Shown: positions 54,291 to 63,751, counted from the stretch's first letter. The stretch is 64,000 bases of DNA from Paenibacillus sp. RUD330 (GCF_002243345.2 NZ_CP022655.2:3102501-3166500), one strand, 5' to 3'. Program-made: numbers and translations. Notes: generated by a model not told the origin, from the sequence alone.

Positions 54291-54831
54291 CGTATTTGCG
54301 TTCAAGCTCCCTCTCGACTTCCGGCGGAACGAGATCCTTGACGCTTCCATGAAAGCGGGCGATCTCCTTGACGATGCTGGAGCTGAGGTAGGAGTATTTG
54401 GGATTCGTCATCATGAAGATCGTCTCGATGTCGCCGTCAAGCTGATGGTTCATCGACGCCAGCTGCAGCTCGTATTCGAAATCCGTCACCGACCGGATGC
54501 CCCGCACGATCGTGCGCGCTCCGCGCGAGCGCATGAAGCGGACCGTCAGGTCGCGGAAGCTGTCGATCTCCACGTTGGGGATGTCCCGCGTGATCTCCGC
54601 CAGCAGCTCCAGACGCTCCTCGACGGAGAACAGCGGGTTTTTGCTCGTGTTGTTCAGAACGGCCACGATCACCGTATCGAATTGCCTGGCCGCCCGCTGG
54701 ATGATGTCGAGATGCCCGCAAGTGACAGGGTCGAAGCTTCCCGGGTAGACAGCCACCCTGCCGCTCAGGATCAATCCGTCCTCATCCTTCAAGCCGTCCT
54801 GTGTGCCGCCCGAATTAGTTCCCATCTGCAT
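54274..54831 (-). CDS. coaD: Phosphopantetheine adenylyltransferase
   Basis: Penultimate step of coenzyme A synthesis. The nucleotidyltransferase motif [19 protein letters not shown] (T-x-G-H) and the later [18 protein letters not shown] and [13 protein letters not shown] are clear. The start is uncertain. ATG 54831 has GGAGG 6 bases upstream and overlaps the rsmD end, giving 185 residues with about 20 extra N-terminal residues. A TTG at 54774 (MILSGRVAV) would give the usual family length and also has a GAGGA upstream. Confidence 0.93.
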   Translation of the reverse strand: MQMGTNSGGTQDGLKDEDGLILSGRVAVYPGSFDPVTCGHLDIIQRAARQFDTVIVAVLNNTSKNPLFSVEERLELLAEITRDIPNVEIDSFRDLTVRFMRSRGARTIVRGIRSVTDFEYELQLASMNHQLDGDIETIFMMTNPKYSYLSSSIVKEIARFHGSVKDLVPPEVERELERKYADRQP

Positions 54832-55402
54832 CCGCAACCTCCGTCTGTTGAGGCCGATACCGATATACGGTCACGGCCGTCTCGCCATATTGCACTCTTC
54901 TCGTCTGCTCGCAGCCGCCGATGACTTCGGGGTATGCGCGCCCTGCGTCATGCTCCACCACAATCACCGCATCGTCAGCGAGCAGCCGGCGCTCCAGCAG
55001 CTCCATGATCTGCGCATCCATATGGGTCAGCCGATAGGGCGGATCAAGGAATACGGCCGCGAACGATATTCCCCGCTTCGCGAGCGCCTTGACCGCCCTT
55101 CCGGCGTCGTTCGTATATATTTCGGCGCGTCCGGACATGCCTGCCGCCTCCACATTGGCCTTGACGACCGCAATGCTCGTCCGGTCCTGGTCGACGAAGA
55201 CCGCCTTCTCCATGCCGCGGCTCAGCGCCTCGATGCCGAGGCCTCCCGTGCCGGCGAACAGGTCCAGCGCCCATCCCCCTTCAAAATAAGGGCCGATCAT
55301 GCTGAACACGGCTTCCTTCACCTTGTCGGTCGTCGGACGCGTATTCATGCCCGGCACCGCCTTCAGCGGCCTGCCCTTGGCCTCGCCCGCGATTACTCTC
55401 AT
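54815..55402 (-). CDS. rsmD: 16S rRNA (guanine966-N2)-methyltransferase
   Basis: Methylates G966 of 16S rRNA. It has 195 residues, opening [18 protein letters not shown], with SAM-binding [19 protein letters not shown] and the catalytic DPPY motif ([10 protein letters not shown]). It precedes coaD with overlap, as in most Firmicutes. Confidence 0.96.
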   Translation of the reverse strand: MRVIAGEAKGRPLKAVPGMNTRPTTDKVKEAVFSMIGPYFEGGWALDLFAGTGGLGIEALSRGMEKAVFVDQDRTSIAVVKANVEAAGMSGRAEIYTNDAGRAVKALAKRGISFAAVFLDPPYRLTHMDAQIMELLERRLLADDAVIVVEHDAGRAYPEVIGGCEQTRRVQYGETAVTVYRYRPQQTEVADADGN

Positions 55403-55454
55403 TCGTGCCTGCCCCTCCTGCTTCTAACGGCTTCAGCCGCCCATTTGCCCTGCT

Positions 55455-55460
55455 ATCGTA
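55455..55460 (-). promoter_or_regulatory. Candidate rsmD-coaD promoter, extended -10
   Basis: Minus strand TGGTACGAT: TACGAT with extended TGn, about 53 bases before the rsmD ATG. No good -35 was found. Confidence 0.4.
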
Positions 55461-55792
55461 CCACAACCGCGGATGCGTTTGGAAGCGCGTCCGGCAGCCC
55501 GCGCCGGCCTGTCCCCGGGACCGCAGCGGCGGCTCTCCATGCAGCCCAAGAGGAAATTATCCCCTGCACGATCGTAACTTCTCCCTTCTGTCCGCAGTCC
55601 GAGCCCCTGATAATAGAATCAGCGTCAAGGATTCAGCGCCGAAGACGCATCGTCTCCCCCTCGTTCCATTCCCTGCGAAAGGAGGCTCGGTCCGGCAGCC
55701 CGAACGGCAGCCCGCGAACAGGTTCAGCCGCTTGAATGCAGCGGCGCTAAGCCCGTTTACCCCATCCCGAATCCTTTAGAGGAGGCTTCATC
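55461..55792. other. Intergenic region between rsmD and the chitinase gene
   Basis: About 330 bases without a convincing gene. The right end carries AGAGGAGG, the chitinase ribosome binding site (9 bases from the ATG). GATAATAGAAT near 55609-55619 is the best plus-strand -10-like patch, without a clear -35. No operator repeat or catabolite-response element was recognised. Confidence 0.5.
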
Positions 55793-57634
55793 ATGTACGC
55801 TTATCCATCTTCCATGCCGCGCAGAGCGCTGCTGGCCGCCTGGCTCTGCCTGGCCGTCCTGGCTGCGTCGATTCTGAGCATGGCCGCGATTCCGTCCCGC
55901 GCCTCGGCCGCTCCTGCCGGCGGCTACAAAATCGTCGGCTACTGGCACAACTTCGACAACGGCTCCGGCTTCATCCGCCTGCGCGACGTCTCGCCCGACT
56001 TCGACGTCGTCAACGTTTCCTTCGCGGAGCCGGTCGGAGGCAGCACGACGGGCAGCATCGGCTTCGCTCCCTACAACTATACCGAAGCGGACTTCAAGGC
56101 GGATGTCGCCTATTTGAAAAGCAAAGGCAAAAAAGTGCTCATCTCCATCGGGGGCGCCAACGGGCAGGTCCAGCTGGCGACCGCCGCGGCAAGAGACGCC
56201 TTTGTATCCTCGGTGACCGGAATCATCGATAAATACGGCTTCGACGGCCTCGACGTCGACTTCGAGGGACATTCCCTCTATTTGAACGCAGGCGATTCGG
56301 ACTTCCGCAATCCGACGACGCCGGTCATCGTCAACCTGATCAGCGCCCTGCGGTCCATCAACGGAAAATACGGGACCGACAGCTTCATTCTGACGATGGC
56401 CCCGGAAACGTTTTTCGTCCAGCTCGGCTATTCGTTCTACGGCGGCAGCTGCATCAGCTGCGATTCGCGCGCCGGCGCTTATCTGCCCGTCATCCACGCC
56501 ACCCGGGACATCCTCGACTGGCTGCAGGTGCAGAATTACAATTCCGGCCCGATCACCGGCCTGGACGACCAATACCACACGATGGGCAACGCCGACTTCC
56601 ATGTCGCGATGGCCGATATGCTGCTGACCGGCTTCCCCGTCGCCAAAAACGCCAGCCAGGCATTCCCTGCGCTCAAGCAGGAGCAGGTCGTTCTCGGACT
56701 GCCGGCCAACGGCAATGCCGGCGGCGGATTCACATCCGTTGCGGACGTGCAGACGGCGCTGGATGCCCTCATCAAGGGCAAGCAGCTGTCCTCGTACAAA
56801 ACGAGAGGCAGCTCGACCGGCTATCCGAACTTCGGCGGCCTGATGACCTGGTCGATCAATTGGGATAAATTCAACAGCTTCGAATTCTCCACCAAGCACC
56901 GGGCCTATCTGAACGCGATCGCTCCGCAGGCGCCGGATACGCAGCCGCCGTCCGCCCCGGCCAGTCTGGCGTCGACAGGCGTGTCCTCCACCAGCGTGTC
57001 GCTGTCCTGGTCCGCTTCGACCGACAACGTCGGGGTGGCCGGCTATGTCGTGAGCTACGGCTCGACCCAGCTCAATGTCTCCGGAACTTCCGCCGTCATC
57101 GCCGGCCTCGCTCCGGATACAAGCTATTCGTTCACCGTCAGGGCGAAGGATGCCGCCGGCAATCTATCCGCCGCCAGCGCGGCGCTGAATGTTCGCACGA
57201 GCGCGGCTTCGGGCGACACGACGCCTCCGAGCGCGCCTGCGGGATTGACTGTCGCAGGCAAGACCTCCTCCTCCATCTCGCTGTCCTGGACCGCTTCGAC
57301 CGACAATATCGGCGTGACCGGATACACCGTCGCCTACGGCAGCCAGCAGCTGGCCGTATCCGGCACGAGCGTCACCGTGTCGGGCCTGGCCGCCGGAACC
57401 TCCTATACGTTCACGGTCAAGGCCAGGGACGCCGCAGGCAACGTCTCCGCCGCCGCTGCCGTGACGGCGTCCACCGATGCCGCCGGCGCGCAGGCTTGGG
57501 CTGCGGGCGTCGCCTACAAAACCGGCGATCTCGCCACCTACGGCGGCAAGACGTATTCATGCCGCCAGCCGCACACTTCCCTCCAAGGCTGGGAGCCTCC
57601 GAACGTTCCCGCCCTTTGGCTGCTCCAAGCCTAG
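55793..57634 (+). CDS. Secreted GH18 chitinase with two FN3 domains and a chitin-binding domain
   Basis: Hydrolyses chitin outside the cell. Of 613 residues: signal peptide (1 to about 36, cleavage after ASA), GH18 catalytic domain (about 40-385) with the signature FDGLDVDFEG near residue 150-160 supplying the acid Glu, two fibronectin type III domains of near-identical pattern (about 385-475 and 478-562; SLSWSASTDN and SLSWTASTDN), and a C-terminal carbohydrate-binding module of the CBM5/12 kind (AWAAGVAYKTGDLATYGGKT, then QPHTSLQGWEPPN). The order resembles chitinase D of Bacillus and Paenibacillus. It stands alone with a strong terminator. Confidence 0.95.
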   Translation: MYAYPSSMPRRALLAAWLCLAVLAASILSMAAIPSRASAAPAGGYKIVGYWHNFDNGSGFIRLRDVSPDFDVVNVSFAEPVGGSTTGSIGFAPYNYTEADFKADVAYLKSKGKKVLISIGGANGQVQLATAAARDAFVSSVTGIIDKYGFDGLDVDFEGHSLYLNAGDSDFRNPTTPVIVNLISALRSINGKYGTDSFILTMAPETFFVQLGYSFYGGSCISCDSRAGAYLPVIHATRDILDWLQVQNYNSGPITGLDDQYHTMGNADFHVAMADMLLTGFPVAKNASQAFPALKQEQVVLGLPANGNAGGGFTSVADVQTALDALIKGKQLSSYKTRGSSTGYPNFGGLMTWSINWDKFNSFEFSTKHRAYLNAIAPQAPDTQPPSAPASLASTGVSSTSVSLSWSASTDNVGVAGYVVSYGSTQLNVSGTSAVIAGLAPDTSYSFTVRAKDAAGNLSAASAALNVRTSAASGDTTPPSAPAGLTVAGKTSSSISLSWTASTDNIGVTGYTVAYGSQQLAVSGTSVTVSGLAAGTSYTFTVKARDAAGNVSAAAAVTASTDAAGAQAWAAGVAYKTGDLATYGGKTYSCRQPHTSLQGWEPPNVPALWLLQA

Positions 57635-57670
57635 AGCCGGAGACATCCAGGGCAGCCTGAGAACGATGAA

Positions 57671-57717
57671 AAGTCCGGACGCCGGCGGTCTTCCGCCGGC
57701 GGTCCGGACTTTTTTTG
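57671..57717 (+). terminator. Rho-independent terminator of the chitinase gene
   Basis: Long GC-rich stem (AGTCCGGA and GCCGGCGG arms with a one-base bulge and a 4-base loop) followed by TTTTTTT on the plus strand, 36 bases after the stop codon. The complementary A-run (AAAAGTCC) means it may also work for pruA on the other strand. Confidence 0.95.
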
Positions 57718-57779
57718 CCATGTCCGCTGCTCTGGTTCTCAGTTCTGCATTGGCAGTGCCGCAGCGTCCCTGCCGCTCC

Positions 57780-59327
57780 CTACAGCTTCTCCGATATCGC
57801 CTTCGCCTGCGTGAACTGCAGCAGATAATCGCTGCCGCCGGCCTTGGAATCGGTGCCGGACAGATTGAAGCCTCCGAACGGATGCACGCCGACGAGCGCG
57901 CCGGTGCATTTGCGGTTCAAGTACAGATTCCCGACATGGAAGGAGCGCCGGGCCTCTTCCAGATGCGCCCGCTTGCCTGAAAATACCGAGCCGGCAAGGC
58001 CGTAAGCCGTATCGTTGGCGATGTCGAGCGCATCGCCATAATCGTCCGCCCGAATGAACGCCAGCACGGGCCCGAAAATCTCCTCCTGGGCCACTCTCGC
58101 CTTGCGGTCCACCCCCTCAATGATCGTCGGCTGGGCGAAATAGCCATAGCTGTCGTCGGTGCCGCCGCCCCAGACGATCTTGCCTTCGCCGCTGCCGATC
58201 TCGACATAGTCCGCGATCTTGCGCAGCGCCGCCTTGTCGATGACCGGCCCCATGTCGGTGCCGTATTCGGCCGGATCGCCGACCCGCAGCCCCGAAGCGC
58301 GGCGCACCACGTCCTCCAGCACGCGGTCATAGACGCCGGCATGGATGATCGCGCGGGAGCAGGCGCTGCATTTCTGCCCCGAAAAGCCGAAGGCCGAAGC
58401 CGCGATCGCCTCCGCGGCCGCCTCGAGATCGGCGCTTTTGTCGACGACGATCGCATCCTTGCCGCCAAGCTCCGCGACGACCCGCTTCATCCAGCGCTGG
58501 CCTTTGGCCAGCCGCGACGCTCTCTCATGGATCCGCAGCCCCGTCTCCAGCGATCCCGTAAAGCTGATGAACCGGGTGAGGGGATGATCCACCAGCGCGT
58601 CGCCGATGACCGATCCCGGTCCCGGCACGAACTGGATGGCCTGCTCCGGCAGTCCCGCTTCCAGCAGCAGCGCGACGAACCTCGCTGCGATGACCGCTGT
58701 CGGGCTGGCCGGCTTGAACACGACCGGATTGCCGCAGACGAGCGCGGCCGCCGTCATGCCGGCCATGATCGCGAGCGGGAAATTCCACGGCGGAATGACG
58801 ACCCCGGTTCCGAGCGGAATATAGAGAAGCTCGTTGTCTTCCCCCTGCAGGCGGATCAGCGGCTGCGGCGCGCCGATGCGCTCGGCCTCGCGGCCGTAAT
58901 AGTCCAGAAAATCGATCGCCTCCGCCGTATCGGCGTCGGCTTCCCCCCAGGGCTTGCCCGCCTCCAGCACCATGAGCGCGGAAAATTCATGCTTGCGCCT
59001 TCTGAGCAGCGCCGCCGCGCGGTATAGGATCCGCGCCCTCACGGCGAACGGCTCCCGCGCCCAGCCGGCTGCGGCGGCGTGGGCCGCCTCCACCGCTTCC
59101 GCCGCCTGGCGCAGGTCCGCCTGGACGACCCGTCCGATCACATCTCCATACCGTGCGGGATTGACGGAATCCGCCGTCGCGCCTTCCATCCTCTCCCTGC
59201 CTCCGATCAGAAGCGGATAGGTCAGGCCCTGGCGTCCGCGCTCTTCATCGAGCGCCGCATGGAACAGCGAGCGGTTGCGGTCGTCGCGGAAATCGGTGAG
59301 CGGCTCGTTGCGGAACGGTTCCAGCAT
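57780..59327 (-). CDS. pruA: 1-pyrroline-5-carboxylate dehydrogenase
   Basis: Oxidises glutamate semialdehyde/P5C to glutamate, the second step of proline and arginine catabolism. The 515-residue length equals the Bacillus RocA/PutC type. Aldehyde dehydrogenase motifs are clear: PWNFPLAIMAGMTAAALVCG, the Glu in VVAELGGKDAIVV, the catalytic Cys in GFSGQKCSACSR, and EEIFGPVLAFIRADDYGDAL. ATG 59327 has GGAGG 8 bases upstream; an upstream in-frame start at 59378 has none. It is divergent from proline dehydrogenase. Confidence 0.96.
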   Translation of the reverse strand: MLEPFRNEPLTDFRDDRNRSLFHAALDEERGRQGLTYPLLIGGRERMEGATADSVNPARYGDVIGRVVQADLRQAAEAVEAAHAAAAGWAREPFAVRARILYRAAALLRRRKHEFSALMVLEAGKPWGEADADTAEAIDFLDYYGREAERIGAPQPLIRLQGEDNELLYIPLGTGVVIPPWNFPLAIMAGMTAAALVCGNPVVFKPASPTAVIAARFVALLLEAGLPEQAIQFVPGPGSVIGDALVDHPLTRFISFTGSLETGLRIHERASRLAKGQRWMKRVVAELGGKDAIVVDKSADLEAAAEAIAASAFGFSGQKCSACSRAIIHAGVYDRVLEDVVRRASGLRVGDPAEYGTDMGPVIDKAALRKIADYVEIGSGEGKIVWGGGTDDSYGYFAQPTIIEGVDRKARVAQEEIFGPVLAFIRADDYGDALDIANDTAYGLAGSVFSGKRAHLEEARRSFHVGNLYLNRKCTGALVGVHPFGGFNLSGTDSKAGGSDYLLQFTQAKAISEKL

Positions 59328-59465
59328 CTCATTCGCCTCCGTATGTCCTTTTGGCTTGCAGTCATGGGTGTCGGGCACTCTGCCTATATATAATCATGAC
59401 CGGCCTTGAACATGACTTGGAGCCGCTCGCGCCACAAGCGCCGGCGGAGGGAGGATGAGGGCTCG

Positions 59466-60398
59466 ATGGGATTGGGCAACAAAATATACCGTTCGGTGCT
59501 GCTTGGACTCGCCGGCAACGGCGCCGTAGAAGCTGCCGCCCATAAAGTCGGCATGAAGCTCGGAGCTTCCCGCTTCGTCGCCGGAACGACGCTGGACGAA
59601 GCGGTCGCAGCCGCATGCCGATTGCGCGACAAAGGCATTCAGGTGTCGATGGATCATCTCGGGGAAGGAATCAAGACGCTGGAAGAAGCGGATGCCTACC
59701 GGGATGCCTATATTCTGCTGCTGCAGCGATTGCATCTGGAAGGGCTGTCCGGCAATGTGTCGCTGAAGCCGACGCAGATGGGGCTTGCCCTGGATGAAGC
59801 CTCCTGCCGGGAGCGGATCACGGCGATCGCCAGGGAAGCCAAGTCCAGAGGCGCATTCGTGCGGCTGGACATGGAGGACAGTCCCTATACGGGACGCACC
59901 ATCGAGCTCGTGCGCAGGCTGCACAAGGAAGGGCTGACCAATACCGGAACGGTCATCCAGGCCTATTTGTACCGAAGCGCCGAGGATGTGCGCAAGCTCA
60001 GCAACGCCCGCATCAATCTCCGGCTCGTGAAGGGGGCGTACAAGGAAAGCCGGGCGATCGCGTTCGCCAAGCCGGATACGGTCGCGGCCAGCTTCAAGCG
60101 GCTGATCCGGATGCGGCTGGACAGCGGCGTCTACACGGCCGTGGCCACGCATGACGACGAGATCATCCGCTGGACCAAGGCTTACGCGGCCCGGCGCGGA
60201 GTCTCGAGGGGAGCCTTCGAGTTCCAGATGCTGTACGGAATGAGGATGTCGATGCAGGAGCAGCTTGCCGCCGAAGGATATACCGTCCGCTGTTATGTGC
60301 CCTACGGAGAGCGGTGGTATCCGTATTTCGTCAGAAGGCTTGCGGAGCGCCCCGAAAATGTCGGCTTTGTCCTGAGGAACCTGTTCAAGCGGAGCTGA
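59466..60398 (+). CDS. putA: Proline dehydrogenase
   Basis: FAD-dependent oxidation of proline to P5C. It has 310 residues, the short monofunctional Gram-positive form (PutB type). Motifs seen are VSMDHLGEGI, LKPTQMGLALDE, FVRLDMEDSPYTGRTIELVR, INLRLVKGAYKE and the C-terminal YVPYGERWYPYFVRRLAERP with substrate-binding arginines. ATG 59466 (MGLGNKIYRS) fits the family; an earlier ATG at 59406 gives a basic extension unlike relatives. It probably works with pruA across the divergent 138-bp region. Confidence 0.94.
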   Translation: MGLGNKIYRSVLLGLAGNGAVEAAAHKVGMKLGASRFVAGTTLDEAVAAACRLRDKGIQVSMDHLGEGIKTLEEADAYRDAYILLLQRLHLEGLSGNVSLKPTQMGLALDEASCRERITAIAREAKSRGAFVRLDMEDSPYTGRTIELVRRLHKEGLTNTGTVIQAYLYRSAEDVRKLSNARINLRLVKGAYKESRAIAFAKPDTVAASFKRLIRMRLDSGVYTAVATHDDEIIRWTKAYAARRGVSRGAFEFQMLYGMRMSMQEQLAAEGYTVRCYVPYGERWYPYFVRRLAERPENVGFVLRNLFKRS

Positions 60399-60435
60399 AT
60401 TCAGGCCGCCCTGACCCGACGAGAGGAGAATGTCG

Positions 60436-61338
60436 ATGAATCCAACTGTGCCCGTCCGCATCCTGCCCGTGGCGTTCGATTACGGCGCCGGGCGCGGAGG
60501 CGCCGCATCCGGTCCCGAAGCGCTGCTCCAGGCAGGCCTGGCCGAACGGCTTGCCGGCCTGGGGCGGCAAGCCGTTGTGCTGGCCCGCGTCCCGGCGGCA
60601 AGCCTGCAGGCCGAGTTCCGAAGCGCCCCAGGCATGAAGCATTGGGGCCGGGTGCTGGCAATGGCCGAAGAAACGGCAGCGGCAGCGGCTGCCGCTGCCG
60701 ACGGGGGCTTCCCCCTCATACTGGGCGGCGACCACAGCATCGCCATCGGGACGATAGCCGGCCTGGCCTCCCGCCGGGAGAGGCTGGGCGTCCTGTGGAT
60801 CGACGCCCACTCCGATCTCAATACCCCCTCTACCACCCCGTCCGGCAATCTTCACGGCATGTCGCTCGCGGCCTGCCTCGGCTTCGGAGATCCGGACCTG
60901 GCCGCCGTCGGGGGTTATTCCCCGAAGCTCCAGCCGGAGCGCATCGCGCTTGTCGGAGCCCGTTCCCTCGACGAGGGGGAGCGGGAAATCATCGGCAGGC
61001 TCGGCATCGCCTGCTTCACCATGCATGACATCGACCGCAGGGGCATGGCCGACGTCATGAAGGAGGCGATCGCGATCGTCTCGAACGGATCGGACGGCGT
61101 CCATCTCAGCTTCGACATCGACAGCGTCGATCCCGGAGAGGCGCCCGGCACCGGCACGCCGGTGCGCGGCGGGCTGTCTTACCGCGAAGCCCATTTGGCC
61201 ATGGAGCTGCTGCATGAAGCCGGCCTTCTCACCTCGGCGGAGCTGGTCGAGGTCAATCCTCGGCTCGACAGCGGGAACCGGACGGCCCGCCTGGCGGTGG
61301 AGCTGCTGGCCTCCCTTTTCGGAGAGAAGATCCTCTAG
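60436..61338 (+). CDS. rocF: Arginase
   Basis: Manganese enzyme converting arginine to ornithine and urea. All metal motifs are present: GGDHS, DAHSDLNTPSTTPSGNLHGM and SFDIDSVDPGEAPGTGTPV, plus the late LVEVNPRLD. Of two nearby ATGs, 60436 is preferred because AGGAG lies 7 bases before it (300 residues); the one at 60430 is almost on top of that site. It lies 37 bases after proline dehydrogenase on the same strand, so both are likely co-transcribed. Confidence 0.96.
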   Translation: MNPTVPVRILPVAFDYGAGRGGAASGPEALLQAGLAERLAGLGRQAVVLARVPAASLQAEFRSAPGMKHWGRVLAMAEETAAAAAAAADGGFPLILGGDHSIAIGTIAGLASRRERLGVLWIDAHSDLNTPSTTPSGNLHGMSLAACLGFGDPDLAAVGGYSPKLQPERIALVGARSLDEGEREIIGRLGIACFTMHDIDRRGMADVMKEAIAIVSNGSDGVHLSFDIDSVDPGEAPGTGTPVRGGLSYREAHLAMELLHEAGLLTSAELVEVNPRLDSGNRTARLAVELLASLFGEKIL

Positions 61339-61348
61339 CCGACCAGCT

Positions 61349-63079
61349 CTATACCTCGATGACGATCGGCAGGATCATCGGCCTTCTTCTCGTCCGAGCG
61401 TAAATATGGCGGGCCAGATCATCCTTGAGCGAACGCTTAACGAGATTCCACCGGCCCGGCCGCTCTTCTTCCAAGCCGTTCACCGTCTTCAGCACGAGCT
61501 CCTGGATGCCGGCCATCAGCTCCTCGTTGTCCCGGACGTACACGAAGCCGCGGGAGATGATTTCCGGCTTCGCCAGCATGCGCCCGTCGTACTCGCTCAG
61601 CGTCACCACGACGACGAGCATGCCGTCGCCGGACAGCTGCCTGCGGTCCCGCAGCACGATCTGGCCCACATCCCGTCCGAGGCCGTCGACCAGGCTGCTT
61701 CCGGCCGGAATCGATTTCCCCTTGCGGGCCTCGCCGCCGGCCAGCTCCACCGTATCGCCGTTGTTCAGGATGAAGACGCGCTCCTGCGGAATACCGACCG
61801 CTGCCGCGAGCAGGCGATGCTGATGCAGCATCCGGAACTCTCCGTGGACCGGAATGAGATATCGCGGCTTCATCAAGGTCAGCATGAGCTTCAGCTCTTC
61901 CTGGCTGCCATGTCCCGACACATGCATGCCGGTCGCGCTTCCCGCTCCGTAAATGACGTTCGCCCCGATCTGGTACAGATGATCGATGATCCGGGAGACG
62001 CTCCGCTCGTTGCCCGGAATCGCGCCGGCCGCGAGGATCACGGTGTCCCCGGGAGCGATGCTCATCTGGCGGTGGCTGCCTGCGGCCAGCCTGGCAAGCG
62101 CCGCCATCGGCTCTCCCTGGCTGCCGGTGCACAGCACGGCAATCCGCTCCGGCGGATGATCCCCTGCTTCGCCGGCGTCGATGATCAGCTCCTCCGGCAC
62201 GTTCAAGTACCCGAGAGAGGCCGCGACATCCACGACATTCACCATGCTTCTCCCGAGCAGCACGAGCTTGCGGCCTGTCGCGGCCGAGGCGTCGACGACC
62301 TGCTGCACCCGGTTCACATTGGAGGCGAAGGTGGATAGGAACACTCTCTGCTTCGCCTTGGAGAAGGCATCCAGAATATGGCCTCCGACGACCCTCTCCG
62401 AGGGGGTGAAGCCCGGCCTTTCGGCGTTGGTGCTCTCGGAGAGCAGCAGCTGGACTCCCTTGCTGCCGATGTCGGCCATCCGATGCAGATCCGGATAGGG
62501 ACCGCTGACCGGTGACATGTCGAACTTGAAATCTCCCGTATGCACGATCGTTCCCTGAGGGGTATCAAAGACGATTCCGAGGCAGTCCGGGATGCTGTGG
62601 CTGATCGTGAAAAAAGCCGCCTTGAAGCAGCCGCCGAGCTCGACGGCCGAGTCCGCGTCAATGATATGAAGCTGCGCATCGCCCATCAGGCCATGCTCCT
62701 TCAGCTTGATCTCGATCAGTCCCATCGTCAGCCTCGTCGCGTACACCGGCACGGGCAGCTGCTTCAATAAATACGGAATGCCTCCGATATGGTCCTCATG
62801 CCCGTGGGTAACCAGCAGCGCCCGCACCTGGTCCCTGCGCTCGATCAGATAGGACAGCTCCGGCACGATCAGATCGACGCCGGGCTGGCTCTCGTCCGGA
62901 AACTTGGAGCCGCAGTCGATCAGGACGATATCTTCTCCGCACTGAAGCATGTACATGTTTTTGCCGATTTCGTTGACGCCTCCGAGAGCTGCCGCGAGCA
63001 GCCTGGAAGGACGCGGCTGCCCTCCGGCCCCCTCTGCTTCCGGCGCATATCCGCGCCGTTCATTCTTGACTCCATCCAT
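61349..63079 (-). CDS. Ribonuclease J
   Basis: Metallo-beta-lactamase/beta-CASP ribonuclease with 5'-3' exo- and endonuclease activity on RNA. In the 576-residue form the zinc motif HGHEDH is at 93-98, followed by the metal His in ISHSIPDCLG and Asp in VHTGDFKFD. The beta-CASP region includes LLSESTNAERPG and LSTFASNVNRVQQVV. The C-terminal domain is present. The motif is intact, so it should be active. I cannot tell J1 from J2 by sequence alone and give no symbol. ATG 63079 has GGAGG 7 bases upstream; a start at 63160 has none. Confidence 0.94.
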   Translation of the reverse strand: MDGVKNERRGYAPEAEGAGGQPRPSRLLAAALGGVNEIGKNMYMLQCGEDIVLIDCGSKFPDESQPGVDLIVPELSYLIERRDQVRALLVTHGHEDHIGGIPYLLKQLPVPVYATRLTMGLIEIKLKEHGLMGDAQLHIIDADSAVELGGCFKAAFFTISHSIPDCLGIVFDTPQGTIVHTGDFKFDMSPVSGPYPDLHRMADIGSKGVQLLLSESTNAERPGFTPSERVVGGHILDAFSKAKQRVFLSTFASNVNRVQQVVDASAATGRKLVLLGRSMVNVVDVAASLGYLNVPEELIIDAGEAGDHPPERIAVLCTGSQGEPMAALARLAAGSHRQMSIAPGDTVILAAGAIPGNERSVSRIIDHLYQIGANVIYGAGSATGMHVSGHGSQEELKLMLTLMKPRYLIPVHGEFRMLHQHRLLAAAVGIPQERVFILNNGDTVELAGGEARKGKSIPAGSSLVDGLGRDVGQIVLRDRRQLSGDGMLVVVVTLSEYDGRMLAKPEIISRGFVYVRDNEELMAGIQELVLKTVNGLEEERPGRWNLVKRSLKDDLARHIYARTRRRPMILPIVIEV

Positions 63080-63198
63080 CCCATTTCCTCCGCTTCGCTT
63101 CCAGCCGATGATGATATTGGGATTCCCGATTGAGCCGGTCGAAATGCGCTTGAAGAGCAAAAAAAACAGAACCGGCCGGCTTGGTCCATGAAAAACAA

Positions 63199-63235
63199 AA
63201 CACCAAACCCCTCAAGCTGAAGGGGTTCGGTGTTT
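63199..63235 (-). terminator. Rho-independent terminator of the 63269 gene
   Basis: Stem AACACCAAACCCCT with AGGGGTTCGGTGTT (one mismatch), followed in the minus direction by TTTTGTTTTTC. It begins about 34 bases after the 63269 gene. Confidence 0.9.
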
Positions 63236-63268
63236 CACTTCGAATCTGAAACAGCCTTTTTGCATCGG

Positions 63269-63751
63269 CTAGACTTTGGCCGTCCGCTTCTGCCGCTCGA
63301 TCTCCGCGATCAGCTGCGGCTCCGGCGCCTGCCAGCCGGCCGGCTTGGCGACCTTGCCCTGCTCGTTGTAGATCGGCTTGCCGTCCGGCCCGAGCTTGGC
63401 CATATTGGCGGCATGTACGATCTCGAACAGCCTCTCCGGCTCGACGCCCATCTCGACGAAGGTCCCGAGCGCGAAGTACATCAGGTCGATCAGCGCGTCG
63501 GCCTGATCCTCGACCGTCTCCGCCGCCAAAAACTCGCCGATCTCCTCGGTCATCCAGGATGCCCTCGCCAGCGCCCTTCCGCCTTGCCCTTGAAGCGAGG
63601 CGGCTTTCATCCGGCCTGCCAGCTCCTCGGTCGCCCGCCCGGCTTCGGCGACGGCTTCCCCTTCTCCTCTGAAAGCCATCGTCGGAGCTTCCGCGACCGG
63701 AGCGCCGAAGGCGGCGTGGAATTGCTTCACCTGCTCGTAATGCTTGTTCAT
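63269..63751 (-). CDS. MazG/HisE-like nucleotide pyrophosphohydrolase
   Basis: 160 residues with an all-helical phosphoribosyl-ATP/MazG-type core. The metal-binding WMTEEIGEFLAAETVEDQAD and DLMYFALGTFVEMG segments are seen, then AKLGPDGKPIYNEQGKVAKP with a GW and Pro-rich end typical of the HisE-like subgroup. The exact substrate is unknown. ATG 63751 (MNKHYEQVKQFH) follows AGGGGAACG; an upstream in-frame start at 63901 lies before the promoter and is rejected. Single-gene unit with promoter and terminator. Confidence 0.85.
   Translation of the reverse strand: MNKHYEQVKQFHAAFGAPVAEAPTMAFRGEGEAVAEAGRATEELAGRMKAASLQGQGGRALARASWMTEEIGEFLAAETVEDQADALIDLMYFALGTFVEMGVEPERLFEIVHAANMAKLGPDGKPIYNEQGKVAKPAGWQAPEPQLIAEIERQKRTAKV

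Noticed and set aside
50577-54341. Long alternative frames over tmcAL, ylbL and ylbJ (509, 447, 391 codons and a 350-codon upstream extension of ylbL)
   Set aside because: They are Arg/Ala/Pro-rich out-of-frame translations of very GC-rich DNA. The real genes have clear motifs and ribosome binding sites at 50422, 52869 and 53059.
55757-56899. 380-codon minus-strand frame opposite the chitinase
   Set aside because: The chitinase has a signal peptide, active-site signature and domain order; the opposite frame has none.
59328-59465. Sigma-54 type promoter between pruA and proline dehydrogenase
   Set aside because: GGGCAC is present, but no GC element follows at the required spacing on either strand. 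A TATAAT at about 59388-59393 lacks a usable -35.
62300-62900. RNase J2-like loss of the zinc motif
   Set aside because: I looked for a degenerate motif, but HGHEDH and the following metal residues are intact.
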